NCBI RefSeq assembly: GCF_029852145.1
Contig: NC_079969.1
Coordinates: forward strand, 12,556,465 to 12,620,464
Origin: Microplitis mediator
Taxonomy: Eukaryota > Arthropoda > Insecta > Hymenoptera > Braconidae
Length of the DNA stretch: 64,000 nt
Reading direction: 5' to 3'
The notes beneath the pieces are model-generated. The model saw nothing but the letters and a program-made list of their open reading frames with translations. It was not told the DNA's origin and searched no databases. The position numbers were made by a program, and so were the translations under genes. This document shows positions 1 through 11,663 of this stretch, piece by piece; the first letter of the stretch is position 1, and each line of letters starts with the position of its first letter.

Positions 1-333
1 ATGAAAATTGTTAACAACCAATAGCTATATCTTCAAAACTATTTATCACAGAGGCTGTTGAATAAAATATAGTGCGTAGTAGGACACTCAGATAGTCTTT
101 ATATGACGAAGACAATGATTTCAGCACACGTCTCCGCGCCACATACATGGGCCTTCAGCCCGTGCATATGACCCTACGACTCGTGCTGAAAACATTGCCC
201 TCGTCATATAAAGACTATCTTAGTATCCTAACTATGCAATATACTATTGCACACCTCAAGTGCGAAAGCGCTGAGGTTGCATTATGATCGCTTTAATTTT
301 AGATTCTTATGAATTTTTTTTTTTTTTTTGCAG
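1..333 (+). other. Partial intron of Gemin3
   Basis: This is intronic sequence upstream of the Gemin3 exon. It ends in a T-rich tract of about 18 bases followed by CAG at 331-333, a strong splice acceptor. The donor and the preceding exons lie outside the window. An ATG at 284 is in frame with the exon, but it reads through the T tract as poly-Phe, so I treat it as chance. Confidence 0.8.
74..237. repeat. Intronic inverted repeat (small MITE or hairpin)
   Basis: Two arms of about 55 bp (74-128 and 182-237) are near-perfect reverse complements around a loop of about 55 bp. The core AGATAGTCTTTATATGACGA at 90-109 is mirrored at 201-220. A transcript would fold into a long hairpin. I see no clear target duplication. 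It is most likely a short fold-back MITE; a hairpin RNA precursor is an alternative I cannot test. Confidence 0.65.
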
Positions 334-2383
334 GGCTCAATCAGTTTGTAATTATCTTAATAGTAACGGGTTTCAATCGATGTATATAACAGGTAATCAA
401 GATATGAAGAAGCGTTTGAATACAGTAGAACATTTGAAAAATTTTAAATGTCGAATACTGTGTACGACTGATTTGACCGCTCGGGGAATAGATGCAGAAA
501 ATGTTAATTTAGTAATAAATTTCGACGTTCCTCATGATAGCGCTACATATCTTCACAGGATTGGTCGTGCTGGGCGGTACGGCTCTTATGGATCTGCAAT
601 CAATTTGATTTCTACTCATGAACTAAATACTTTCAAAGATTTACTCTTATCCATTAATTTTCCAAATATTGCGCTTTATAAACTATCTAGTGATTACTCT
701 CAAGACATTTGGACAAAAAATATTGAAAAATTTCAATTATTTTTCGATCATGTAGAGTACGATCAAGATACCGAAAATACTTCAGCTATTAATAATTGTG
801 ATATCAGTTCTTACGACTTAGAAAAAAATGATATTACCGATAATTTATCTACTTCTAATAATAGAATTCGCATAAAAAAACAAGAAAATTGTTTTAACCA
901 AAATTTTGAAATTATAGACGATAGCAACAAAAATCTTAACAATGTTGAACTGGAAAATTTTTCAGGTAAACCATTCAGAGCCCTTGCACAAAATTCTAGT
1001 TTATCAAAAAACATAGAGTTTATTAATATGGAAAAATTAATCGACTGCATATACAATATCAATAAAAATATTATTTTTAAACACGAATCTCCAATTGTAC
1101 AAACACCTTTAGCAGCTATAGATCCAACGCTTGTTTATATGTTGAAGTTTAAAGCGTCACTTATAAATCCATCAATATTCCAAACAAGTAATAGAACAAA
1201 CTCGTTTGTTTTAGATATTAATAATGTTATCAAAAATACTCAATCAAGTCACAGTAATAGCAATCTCGTAAGTTACATAAAATATGATATACGTATCAAC
1301 ATTAATTCAAAATCATCGGCCTATGAAGTACCAAAAACAAGTAATGCTAGTGAATTTAGCTTATCAAATAAACTATTTTCTGTGAAATTTAATGGTTTTA
1401 AATACTTAAATTTAATAAATTGTTACAAAAGATTTTTATTTTATTTCACTTTAGAAAATGTTACTAGTATTGATTTTTATAACATTGATAAGGAAAGTAT
1501 TTTAGAAAATATGTTTTTAGTTATCAAATGTTTACATCATGAAGTAGAATTTTTAAAACAGTTAGGAGGATCATATTTGGATTCTCAAGCCACAGCAAGA
1601 AAATTTATTTTTGAAGAATATTGGTTGCACTTGAAAAATATTTTTCATATAATCAGAAAGATATTGTTGTCTATGGATTTTAAGAGTCGAGACAGTTTGA
1701 ATGCTACAGACTTACAAGACAATGGGATTAAATATTTGTATGACAGTTTGAAAACAAGTCCAGCACATCATTCTATTAACATCCGTAAAATCCAGGATTT
1801 TTTCTTCAGTCAATGTAAGTCCGAACCTGATATTAGAAGTTTCCGTGAGTCTGCAATATATTTTTATTCTAATTTGAATCTTTGCACCAAGCTTTTGAAA
1901 TTGAAAAAAGATTTGATTGTTTTTACTAAGAACGAAAAATTAATGTTTGAAAACGTATTAAAATCAAATAAAGGTAAAAATAAAATAACATGTAACAAAT
2001 TAATAGAAGATCTTAAAATTCTTTCAAAAAAGAGTAATGTAACAAAGAAATTCGAATATGAAAAAATTTTTTACGTGGGAAATGGTGCAGACCGATTCGA
2101 CTGTAAAATAGATAAATTTTACGGAGTGGTTGATAAATTGAGTACTGAAAAAAAAACCAAGTTTGGTTTAAATGACAACCATTGTAACAAACGCCGTCAA
2201 AACGTCAATAGGAATAATTATTACATGGCACTAGAAACGCCACTTGACACAATCGTATATGAGTCCCAATCAATCAATTGTAATTCAACCCCAAATGTCG
2301 ATGAATATTTTTTTCAATTAGGTACACAAATGAGACGAATTCATACAGAATTATATTGTTCTTTAATGTCGCAAGACAATTAA
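334..2383 (+). CDS. Gemin3: Gemin3/DDX20 DEAD-box helicase, last exon
   Basis: This is the 3' exon of the DEAD-box helicase of the SMN-Gemin complex, which assembles Sm cores on spliceosomal snRNAs in the cytoplasm (known for the family). The exon starts after the acceptor CAG at 331-333, and its first base completes a split codon. The helicase C-terminal lobe follows: motif V reads TDLTARGID (467-493), then VNLVINFDVP, then motif VI HRIGRAGR (554-577), all intact. The DEAD motif and other N-terminal-lobe motifs must be on exons outside the window. After roughly 125 residues the protein becomes a Asn/Ser/Lys-rich tail of about 550 residues without recognisable domains, as expected for the weakly conserved C-terminal half of insect Gemin3. 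The stop is TAA at 2381-2383. I see no clear AATAAA in the next 100 bases. Codons are strongly A/T-ended like the rest of the locus. The open frame over 2 kb argues that it is functional. Confidence 0.9.
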
Positions 2384-3849
2384 AAAGATGTTATTTTTGT
2401 ACAATTACAAGTAAACTTATAATAACACACACATTGACCAAAATTATTTGATGTGAATATTTCAGTTTTTAGATATAATTTTATATTTGCAGGAAGCAGT
2501 TGCAGGCGTATCTTTCAGTCGTATCAAATAGTCTCATATCATTTCTGTGAGAGTTCGAGTGTAAAATCTTATTCACGATGCTATACAGTCGCATTTCATT
2601 AACTCGGACAGTTAGCCTGCGGAAGAGCGGAAATTTCCTGGGAATTCCGACATCGAATACCCGTTCTCCTTTAAAGAGGAAACTACAACGCATGCGCTCT
2701 TACATCTACATATATGATGCATGTTTGAATATTCACAGGCACACAAATGTATAGCATTGGGTGGGAGATAGCGTAGCTCGTGGAGGGGTCAAGATTGAGG
2801 GGAAGTTCTGAGTTGATGGAATCCGACTCAATGGACCAGCTGTAATATGAGACTAAGTAATTAACTAGCATCGGGATCACTTCATTTAAAGTAGCACTCA
2901 TAGTTTAGCCCTGCTGTCGCAGTTGTTCTTTATTTGTATCGATTGTATTATTTTTAAATAATTTATTTATAAAATATTATCAATTCCTGTGACAAAATAA
3001 TTATACTTAATGTTATACGCACATATAATAAATCGTATAAAACGATAAAAACTGTGACGTTACATTGCTAAAATAGTTGGGGTAGGGGTACTGAGTAAGT
3101 AAATATTTAATCTTTAACCTATTCCACCGTCAACCTTACGGCATTCGAAAAATTAACATTTCTATGAAATTTATTGCTTAACCCTTTAACACTTTTGGGG
3201 TTTCCCCCACTTTGCGGCCTGTCAAGCGGGTGGTGCGTATCGGCGTTAATGTGTATCTGTGAGCTCTGGTGAGCAGTACCGTACGTATGATGAAGCCCTC
3301 ACAATTAAAGATAAGAATTTAAAAAGAAAAAAAATTATGAGTGTTATGTCCGACTATTATTTAATTTTATATTTAATTGCGTGGATTGGGGCGTTCGGAC
3401 TAACACATGCAATTTTCGGCTTAAATGTTTATTTCAAGCCTTATTTTATTTTATTTTAGGGATACGTTTCGATGTAAGTTTTCTTTTAATTCATAGTTTA
3501 CTAAAAATGAGTTAATTTCATAAATCGATGGATATAGAATATGCAAATTGATACATACGATTTAGAATTTATAGCGTCCTTATTTTCAATTAAATTTTGA
3601 GGCTGATTGAAAATTTGTTACTGAGTTTGAAAGATAGAATAGTAACTTATAACCTTCTTACCTTTGCTGTGATAATTCTCGTTGATTACTTTTCCTTTTT
3701 TCCTTGGGGACTCCTTCGTAATAGACCCTTGGACTGGTTGTCGATTTCCCTTTCTCTCGTGCAAGCGATGATCAAGCGAGGAAGGGTGGTCGATATTAAC
3801 TAACTTATTTTTAATTAATGAAACACAAAAACAGTCTTTCACTTTGATT
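2384..3849. other. Intergenic, unexplained; possible minus-strand exon at 2683-2901
   Basis: No gene can be assigned. 2490-2920 is less AT-rich than its surroundings. On the minus strand an ATG at 2901 opens 72 codons (MSATLNEVIPML...), with a donor-like GTAAGAG inside its 3' end, but the protein is not recognised. 2950-3850 holds two short weak ORFs (3259-3459, 3597-3803) that look like chance. A string TTAACCC at about 3180 resembles a piggyBac-type end but has no partner. Confidence 0.4.
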
Positions 3850-5485
3850 TGAGCAAGATCACGTTAAGTGGACCCCCCATTTTCCACTTGGTCATGAAAA
3901 TTAAGTCTATGTATTTTTTTCGTATGTAGTCACTATGAAAAATTAATCCCTCAAACGATTTTTCAAAATTTTCATTTTAATAACAATTTTTTTTACAATG
4001 AAAATTTTGAGTACTTTTAATTCAAAAATAGATTCCAAAACAACCGTTAAAGATAAATTAATAAAATTTCCAGGATTTATTGTCGAATATCTATATTTTA
4101 TAAAAATATTAATAGCATAAAATTATTTGTTTATTATCCCATTGTTAATTAACTTTTAAGTAAACAAATGAAAATTTCATTGACTTCTCCCTCAAAAAAT
4201 GAAACTTTTTTTCATGGTTTACATGCGTTTATTATTAAAGTTTAAGATCCCAAAAGAAAATTTGAGTGCTCGTGATTAGTTTAAACAATATGAATTTATT
4301 TATCACCGCGCGCCGGTCGCTGAGCGTTCTCAATACAGTGCTTGGCCGAGCGTCTCAAGCTCTACTGCAGCTTTGGTTAGTCATAATTGAAAGTAACATT
4401 TGAAAATATTATTACTAAACAAATTTTATTTTTTTTAAACAATATCATGATTAATACAATAAAATAATTTTTTATTATTAATCTGAAACAGAGGAAACAA
4501 ACTAATAATTAAATTTATTATTAATAAATAATAATTTAGAAATTATTATTGAGTGATTATTAACACATTAATTATTTAGTAAATAATAATCAGGCAAAAA
4601 TAAGCAATACCTAAACTTGATTATTAATTAATAATAATTTATAAATTATTATCAAGTAATTATTGATCCATTAATTATTTATTAAACAATAATCAGGGAA
4701 AACTGACATATAACTAAACTTAATTATTAATCAATAATAACTTAGAAATTATTATTATCTAATTAATAATAAATTAATTATTTATTAACCAATAATCAGG
4801 GAAAACTATCTAATAATTGAACTTAATTATCAGTTAGTTTTCCCTGTTTCAGTTTAATAATAAAAAATTATTTTATTGTATTAATCATGATATTGTTTCA
4901 AACAAATAAAATTTGTTTAGTAATAATGTTTTTGAATGTTACTTTTAATTATGACTAACCAAAGCTGCAGTAGAGCTCGAGACGCTCGGCCAAGCACTGT
5001 ATTGAGAACGCTCAGCGACCGGCGCGCGGTGATAAATAAATTCATATTGTTTAAACTAATTACGAGCACTCAAATTTTCTTTTGGGATCTTAAACTTTAA
5101 TAGGGAACACATGTAACCTATGAAAAAAAGTTTCATTTCTTTAGGGAGAAGTCAATGAAATTTTCATTTGTTTACTTAAAAGTTAATTAACAATGGGATA
5201 ATAAACAAATAATTTTATGCTATTAATATTTTTATAAAATATAGATATTCGACAATAAATCTTGGAAATTTTATTAATTTATCTTTAACGGTTGTTTTGG
5301 AATCTATTTTTTAATTAAAAGTACTCAAAATTTTCATTGTAAAAAAAATTGTTGTTAAAATGAAAATTTTGAAAAATCGTTTGAGGGATTAATTTTTCAT
5401 AGTGACTACATACGAAAAAAATACATAGACTTAATTTTCATGACCAAGTGGAAAATGGGGGGTCCACTTGACGTGATCTTGCTCA
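3850..5485. mobile_element. 1.6-kb fold-back element (giant palindrome)
   Basis: The arms 3850-4480 and about 4855-5485 are near-identical reverse complements over about 620 bp. The ends read TGAGCAAGATCACGT at 3850 and its complement up to 5485. The centre is a short tandem array (see 4491-4800). No ORF is present, so this is a non-autonomous element of the fold-back/MITE type. The arm includes a GC-richer block (4308-4378, mirrored at about 4970-5030) inside an otherwise AT-rich context. I found no convincing target duplication. Confidence 0.8.
4491..4800. repeat. 103-bp tandem repeat, about three copies
   Basis: AT-rich units end in the string ATAATCAGG at 4594, 4697 and 4800, so the period is 103 bp. 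The array sits exactly at the centre of the palindrome 3850-5485 and forms its loop. The units are themselves rich in TTAATTATT/AATAATTAA mirror strings. Confidence 0.75.
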
Positions 5486-5719
5486 TTTTCCTTTTATTTA
5501 ACTTTTAAACTTTAATCTTTTATAAACAAAAATACCTTTATTTTTCTTAAAAGAAATTAGAGATGATACTCTTTAAAGGCTTTTATTTTTATGTTTAAAC
5601 ATTTGTTACACTTTAGTATACACTGATATTTTCTTATTCATTATGTGGTTAATTTTGTGCTTTAATGGAACAAAATTCCTTTAATTTTCCTAAACGGAAT
5701 TAGAGATGATACTCTTTAA

Positions 5720-6625
5720 GGGGGGGGGGGGGGGGGGTAGGGTTTTAAAGGCGAAAAAGAAGCATATTTTTGTGATTTTTTTCCGGCGAGATGAGTAATA
5801 TAATTTCATTAAACTTAATCACATATTATTGTACAACTTTTGAAGAATATCAGAAAAAATTTTTAACGAAAAATATTGATTAATAAGCTGGTGACGTTGA
5901 TACTCCGGAGGCGCCTCGAAAAAAAGTCGTTTTGCGGTGAACATCATAACTCGTTACCGGATCATCGGAAAAAAAAAAATTGATATGCATTTTAAAGTTG
6001 ATGTATTTCTCGAGGTAACCACGAAGAGTTTTTTTTTTTTTTTTTCAATTTTTTGCAGCACTTGGAAGTGAAAAACGCGATTTTAGCTCATAAAATCGCG
6101 GTTGATTTGTTATTAAAAAATAGAAAAAAATGAAAAACAAAAAAAAACTCTTCGTAGTTACCTGTTGATTTATGTGAAGAAGTAATGTTCAAATTTCTAA
6201 AGGGATCGGTTCAGTACATTTTGAGTTATGATGTTCACGGACTTTAAAAATAACGTTTTCGGGAAAATCCATTTAAAGTTTTTTACTCGTGAAAATTTGA
6301 AATAAACTATCAATCAAAGAATATGAATTTTTATACTTATATTGAGTCATCAGTTTACATCCTTTGAAAGACACACTGCCGGAGAAAGGGATTCGGAAGA
6401 ACAAAGAAAATTGCAGCTGATTTCTACTAGGGGTATGTAGGGGCAGGTCGGGCAGGTATAAAATTCAGGTATACCGGCCGGTCATTTGAAACGCTGTAAC
6501 TCCGTTAGTTTTACTCGGATTGATTTAAAATTTGTACACGATATTCTTGACATATTGCTCATTCAGAAAAAAAATTAAAAAAAAATTTTTTTTTAAATAA
6601 TTTAAAACCCCTACCCCCCCCCCCC
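5720..6625. mobile_element. TTAA-flanked element with poly-G / poly-C termini
   Basis: The left end is 18 G followed by TAGGGTTTTAAA (5720-5749). The right end is its mirror, TTTAAAACCCCTA followed by about 13 C (6601-6625). Both ends abut TTAA (5716-5719 and 6626-6629), the target duplication expected of piggyBac-type transposition. The 906-bp interior has no ORF. It contains a second small inverted pair (CTCTTCGT.. around 6011-6035 and 6145-6168). It is probably a piggyBac-like non-autonomous element whose terminal homopolymers have expanded. Confidence 0.65.
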
Positions 6626-6846
6626 CTTAAAGGTTATTTCTTTTATTTTTAAGCATGTATTCACTTTTAGTTACAATATTGGTTTTTCAATTTTGTTGCA
6701 CTGAACAGTGCTATTAAACACTTAACTACTGACTCAAAACCGATAACACTTTTTTTTTTATTGAACTTTTCTTTTTCTTTATAAAATTTTCTTCGCGATG
6801 CGATTTTATTTTGCTCTCTTTGAGCGGTATATTTTATATCGATATA

Positions 6847-7187
6847 TATTTATTTTATGGTTTGCTAATTTTATTTCCTGAATAAAATTATACGCGATTT
6901 GTGAAAGATACTATGTACCGAATTATGACTCTTTGCTGAAAACTTTGAATTCAGCTAATGACCGAAATGCAAGCCTGTGCTCGGTAGAGTCATTGCTTTG
7001 TTTCGTATATTTGTTATAAATATATAGTATATATATTTATTTAGTTGATTTTGATAATTTTATTTCCCGAATAAAATTATTTGAGAGATTTGAAAAGATA
7101 CTATGTACCAAATTGCGACTCTTCGCTGAAACTAATCAACTGATAACCGAAAAGCAAACCGGTGCTCGGTAGAGTAATTTTGCTCTT
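6847..7187. repeat. Direct duplication, about 190-bp offset
   Basis: Two diverged copies (about 6847-7000 and 7037-7187) share TTTTATTTCC, AGATACTATGTACC, GACTCTT and GTGCTCGGTAGAGT in the same order. No coding capacity is visible. Confidence 0.6.
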
Positions 7188-7540
7188 CGAAATTTTTAAC
7201 GCTGCAACCATGGGGGTCCGAGTTTGGAAAAGAGAGGGTTTTGATATCTTGCATAGTGTGAGATGTCCCGTTGACAGAACTTAATTTAAGTCAATGCTAA
7301 TTGTGGGTGTTACCACGCATTAGAATAATTGTTGTAAAAAGTAAGTGGGGAACTTAAGAAGGATAAGGGAATGAAAGACAGAAGAAAGAAATCTGGTATG
7401 ACGTCTGTATCGCTCAATTGAACCTATCCTGGTTTCTCTTATGAGAAAATGGAATATTTATTCCTTTGGAGCGTTCAACATGAATTTAAAAAAAGTTTGC
7501 GAAGTCGGACATAACATGAGCAATTCATAATTAAAATAAA

Positions 7541-7578
7541 AAAGGCCATTCGGCAGCCGAAATGGAAGGTAGATTTTC
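7541..7578. repeat. Short repeat shared with the Mutator-like pseudogene
   Basis: About 38 bp (GGCCATTCGGCAGCCGAAAT plus flanks) recur in inverted orientation at 57243-57280, inside the C-terminal end of the Mutator/Ulp1-like pseudogene. Here it sits in non-coding AT-rich DNA. It is probably a relic of the same element or of a MITE it mobilises. Confidence 0.55.
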
Positions 7579-7826
7579 CAATTAATATATATAAAAAGTT
7601 TCATATATACATATCTTGTGATTCATGTTAGTGTATAGTCATGATATGAAATTAGGCTCGTTTTCTAAGAGTGAGGGTAAAAAAAGACAACGACTATTTT
7701 CAATTGAGAACTTGAGATAGTTGATTTGACAAAACATTATATAGTAAATGTACCAAACTAACCTTCACGTAAACAAAGTATAGAAAATTTAATTAGTATG
7801 AGATCATAATTGTAATCGCTATTACG

Positions 7827-7860
7827 ATGGCAAGACCAGTTATAATTATAGGATGTACAG
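7827..7860 (+). CDS. Candidate first exon, tRNA isopentenyltransferase-like
   Basis: An ATG at 7827 opens MARPVIIIGCTG and runs straight into GTACGT at 7861, a good splice donor in phase 1. The peptide fits the N-terminus of tRNA dimethylallyltransferases (MiaA/TRIT1), where a hydrophobic strand leads to the P-loop GxTGxGKS. The split would fall in the P-loop glycine. The family adds an isopentenyl group to A37 of certain tRNAs (known). I could not find the next exon in the window, so the gene either has an intron of over 50 kb filled with transposons or is a fragment. Only 34 bases support the call. Confidence 0.4.
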
Positions 7861-8394
7861 GTACGTTTAAAACATCATTAGTGATAAAAGAAATCCTTTT
7901 AAAATATAAAATAGCTGTGAAATTTACAGGTTATTTTGTGCACAGTAAAATACAACTGACGAAACCGGATTATAATGGGACAAGCATAAATTATGTGGAA
8001 TGAGAACCATATTTTCAACATTTTTTGACTCCATTAAAATTTTCAAGGCTATCAAATTATTGGAAGAAATGGTCAAAATATAAAGTTTCAGGTCAAAAAT
8101 AACAGCTTATTAGTCAAGCTTTAAAATACTTTTTACAGAAATTATGTATGAGTTTTAGTTATAAAGTTATATGGACTTTGAAAGTGATCAAAAACTGATG
8201 TTTTCGAAAAATCGTTAAAAATTTCAATTAGCCATAACTTCTAAACTAATCGACCGATTCAGCCCATCTTCGAACTTAACCGTGGTAATTGTACATAAAA
8301 TGAGTGTAGAAAATTTCATTAAGATCGAATAAGGATTGTAGACGCAATCGTGTCCTCAAAAGTCCGTTATATTACATAAATATATATTAGGGTG

Positions 8395-8650
8395 CTTCGT
8401 TTGAGATGACTATTTTTTGGAGTTTACTCCTTAAAAATCGATTTTCATATAAGGAGCCCGGTATGGAAAAAATATGAGGCGTAAAATACGTTCAACGAAT
8501 GACCTTGTTACGACTATTCGCGTTACAACTTTCACTTTTCAGGCGTGAGTGTATAGGGTATGGAGACAATATACGTATATATGGTCTCCATAGTATAGGG
8601 TATCCTACGGGGCACCGTACGAATGCATTGTATGTATACAATATACCTAT

Positions 8651-8682
<32 letters not shown>

Positions 8683-9025
8683 GGTATATAATATATACGG
8701 CGTCTTTAAATGATAAATATACATGGGTCATTCCACCAAATAAAATTATTTTTACGGGGTGACCCTCGTCGATTTGGTTCAAACTTTGTGGAGTCGTTAT
8801 ATATATTAAAAAAAAAATTCTCTGAAAATTTGAGCGTTTTATATGCAGCTGTTTCAAAGTTATGATTTTTTGAATTTTAAAAAAATTTTTGTTTTCAACT
8901 TTTTCATTCATTTTTTTGAAGGAAAAAATTTAAAAAAAAAAATGAGCACATAACAGTTTTTCGTAGGAAAAATTCTCAGCTTTCCAATAAAAATATCCAT
9001 TTTTTATTTTATGTTACAGAAAACA

Positions 9026-9059
<34 letters not shown>

Positions 9060-9689
9060 AATTTTTTAACGAATGGTATTTTTGAATTCTACTCAACTAA
9101 TTATGATAGTTTATGACAAAATCCCTTGAAAAATCGACCATGAGGACCAATACAATAGTTAGATTTTTAAAAAAATCTACCTAAAAATTGAAAAAATTTT
9201 TATTTGCCATATTGTTGAAGGTTGCTGTTTTTGTAATTTGTTTATGTTCTAGAAAAAAATTAAAATAAAAAAAAAATTATCAAACAAACAAATGAATAAA
9301 TTGTTGACAACAAAAATTTTATTGTTGCTATTATATTTAGAAATGCAAATTATGATTTAAAAAAAAAAACGATTCCCCAATGAAAAAACCGATTATAAAC
9401 AATAAGATATAGTTTTTAAGAAAATTTTGTTTTTTGAAATCATACTTTCCTTACGCTAACAATATGGTGAAAAAAAATTTTTCAAAAATATTTAATTAAT
9501 CCATTTGTTTATAAAAAATTTATAAACAAATGGCAAGAAAAAATTTGAAAAGTAATCATATAATGCCTAACAAGAACATGAAATCAGTAATAGCTTAAAA
9601 TTAAAAAAAAAATTATTTAACATACATTATTTTAATTTTTAATTTTTTTGGGTAGTTCAAAAATTAATAATTAATAAAATCAAAATATT
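8395..9689. other. Non-coding repeat debris with microsatellites
   Basis: No gene. 8395-8430 (TTAGGGTGCTTCGTTTGAGA) resembles one end of the palindrome family seen at 10739. 8724-8780 (GGGTCATTCCA..) resembles an end of the family at 19900. A TA-rich microsatellite lies at 8642-8695 and a (CATA)n run at 9026-9056. 9128-9180 is homologous in inverted orientation to about 30315-30372. The remainder is A/T homopolymer-rich. Confidence 0.55.
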
Positions 9690-9933
9690 GTATAAACCCG
9701 ATGAAATAAGATTTTGTCTAATCATATATGATCATGCATAATTGTCTATATATGATCAAATCCAAAAATTGGCCAGGTCTGATCATCCATAACTTGATAT
9801 GTTTATACATGATCATATATGATTATTTATAATCATGCATGAACGAATATAGTCATTTTTAGAATCTCATTTAGAATATCTGTAAATTATTAATTAAGTA
9901 GTTTAATTAGGATTTATCGTCTTCGTCAATATC
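9690..9933 (+). repeat. Dispersed 240-bp repeat, copy 1
   Basis: It starts near CCCGATGAAA and ends near GTCTTCGTCAATAT. About 90% identical by eye to 60837-61079, in the same orientation. It is packed with short palindromes around TGATCATATATGAT and ATCATGCAT. It is non-coding, and the sharp boundaries indicate a mobile element. Confidence 0.8.
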
Positions 9934-9974
9934 AAAATAATATATTTCGGTAAATTTTTTTTTTCTTTCAGTAT

Positions 9975-10285
9975 TCATTTACTCTGAATACCCTCTGGTT
10001 TGAGTATGTATTCACTCTGATCCCACTCTGATCCCACTCTGGAAACATTCTGGAAACACTTTGGTATCAGTTTGTGTTCAATGTGGATGCATAACGGTGT
10101 CAGTATGTATCCACTCTGGATACTTTCTGGAAACACTTTGGATTTACTCCATATCCGCTCTGGAAATACTCTGGGTTCACTCTCAGAAAAGGGCACAAAA
10201 CCATTCTGGAAATACTCTGGAGTCCGTATGGTTGCATCGTGTTACCAGAATATTTCGAGAGTGTATCCAGAATGTTTTTAATGTC
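9975..10285. repeat. Degenerate minisatellite, ACTCTGGAAA units
   Basis: Many imperfect units of 10-20 bp built on CACTCTGG and TCTGGAAACA run through the interval. ORFs on both strands here are products of the repeat and I do not call them. Confidence 0.65.
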
Positions 10286-10738
10286 GCAAGAGTGGTTTTT
10301 AAACATTCCAAAATCACTTCTGTAAGTATAATTAAGCGTCACTTTAAATTTTTTTGATAAACTTTTACAAAAATCAATTGTCAGTTGAAAAATATTAATG
10401 ACGTTTATTCTATGATAAAAACTATTAAAAATTTGTATTTTTCTTTTGTCTCCAATAAACATGTAAAATTCAACTTTTCTTCATGTAAATTACTTACAAA
10501 AAAAATTCAACTTAATCAAATTCGTTTAAAATCCAGAAATTTTCTTTTTTTACCTTTTTTAGGGGGTACCTTACTTTGCCCGCAGAAATGAAAAATTTTT
10601 TTTTTCAACGGTAACTGAAAATTTCTTCTATTTACTTTGAATATCATTAAAAAAAAAAAGATTTAGCGAATTTGAGTCCTCGAAAACTTGGTATTTCCTT
10701 AAGTACCCCCTTTTGCCCCTCCCTCCCCTATATATATA

Positions 10739-11663
10739 TTAGGGTGGCCCAAAAAAATCGACTATTTTTTTTTTTTGATCTCGCATGGAAATTTGTTGGT
10801 TTACGATGTTTTAAGAAGTCTCTCCAAAAATCAGCTCGATAAAAAATTTTCAAGAGGTCGCTCACGAATTTTGAAAATATCAAAAAAGATGGAAATTCGG
10901 ATTTTTATTTCTAAATTTTTTTCTTTCTCGTGGCAGCAATAGTTTTGTTATATTTATTTTATGTTATGTTATATTTATGAAATCAAGACTACCCTGAAAA
11001 TTTGAGCCCAAAATTCAAATATTTAAACGGCGCTCAAGAATTTTGAATATTAACTGATAATATGTAACTAATGCTTTGAATTAGTTTTTGTATTTTTTTA
11101 TAACTCAATTATTGTCATTTCACTTCAATATAACTTTTGCATAACCGAAAATATACAGGACAGTCTTAAACAATAAAATTGGGTAAGTTTTGAATAAGCA
11201 AAAAAACCTAAAAATTGAATTGAAAAATAAAAAGGTATGTAAATAACTTATTATTTCTATTTCTCGGGTTGTATTTTTATTCATTATGATACAAATTGAT
11301 GGTGAAAAAATTGAGAAGCTTTATTATTAATATTCAAGGGTCGCTCGAAAACATCCAAGAGACAGTACTCGGAAACATTAAAAATTCTTGAGCGTCGTTT
11401 AAATATTTCACTTTTGGGCTGAAATTTTCAGGGTAGTCATGATTTCATAAATATTAACTATAGCTGCCACGAGAAAGAAGAAATTTAAAACAAAAAAATC
11501 CGAATTTCGATCATTTTTGATATTTTCAAAATTCGTGAGCGACCTTCTGAAATTTCTTTATCGAGCTGATTTTTGGGAGAGGCTTCTTAAAACATCTTGA
11601 ATCAACAAATTTTCATAAGAGACTCAAAAAAAAAAAATTGTCGGTTTTTTTGGGCCACCCTAA
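10739..11663. mobile_element. 925-bp fold-back MITE, TIR TAGGGTGGCCC
   Basis: The ends are TTAGGGTGGCCCAAAAAAAT and its mirror GGGCCACCCTAA at 11652-11663. Arms of about 400 bp remain alignable as reverse complements. The element sits inside a TATATA run on both sides, which fits TA-target insertion (Tc1/mariner-like), though the flank makes the duplication unprovable. There is no ORF. Its insertion removed or displaced the 5' LTR of the gypsy element that follows. Confidence 0.8.

Noticed and set aside
2683..2901. Minus-strand 72-codon ORF with good ATG and a donor-like site
   Set aside because: Not recognised, short, and no second exon visible; recorded only as a possibility in the intergenic entry.
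3179..3260. TTAACCCTTTAAC string suggesting a piggyBac end
   Set aside because: No matching inverted end with TTAA within several kb.
8492..8911. 139-codon minus-strand ORF and its plus-strand overlap
   Set aside because: Most of the length is TA-microsatellite Ile-Tyr repeat and homopolymer; no family features.
9975..10462. Overlapping ORFs on both strands
   Set aside because: Open frames result from the CACTCTGG minisatellite.
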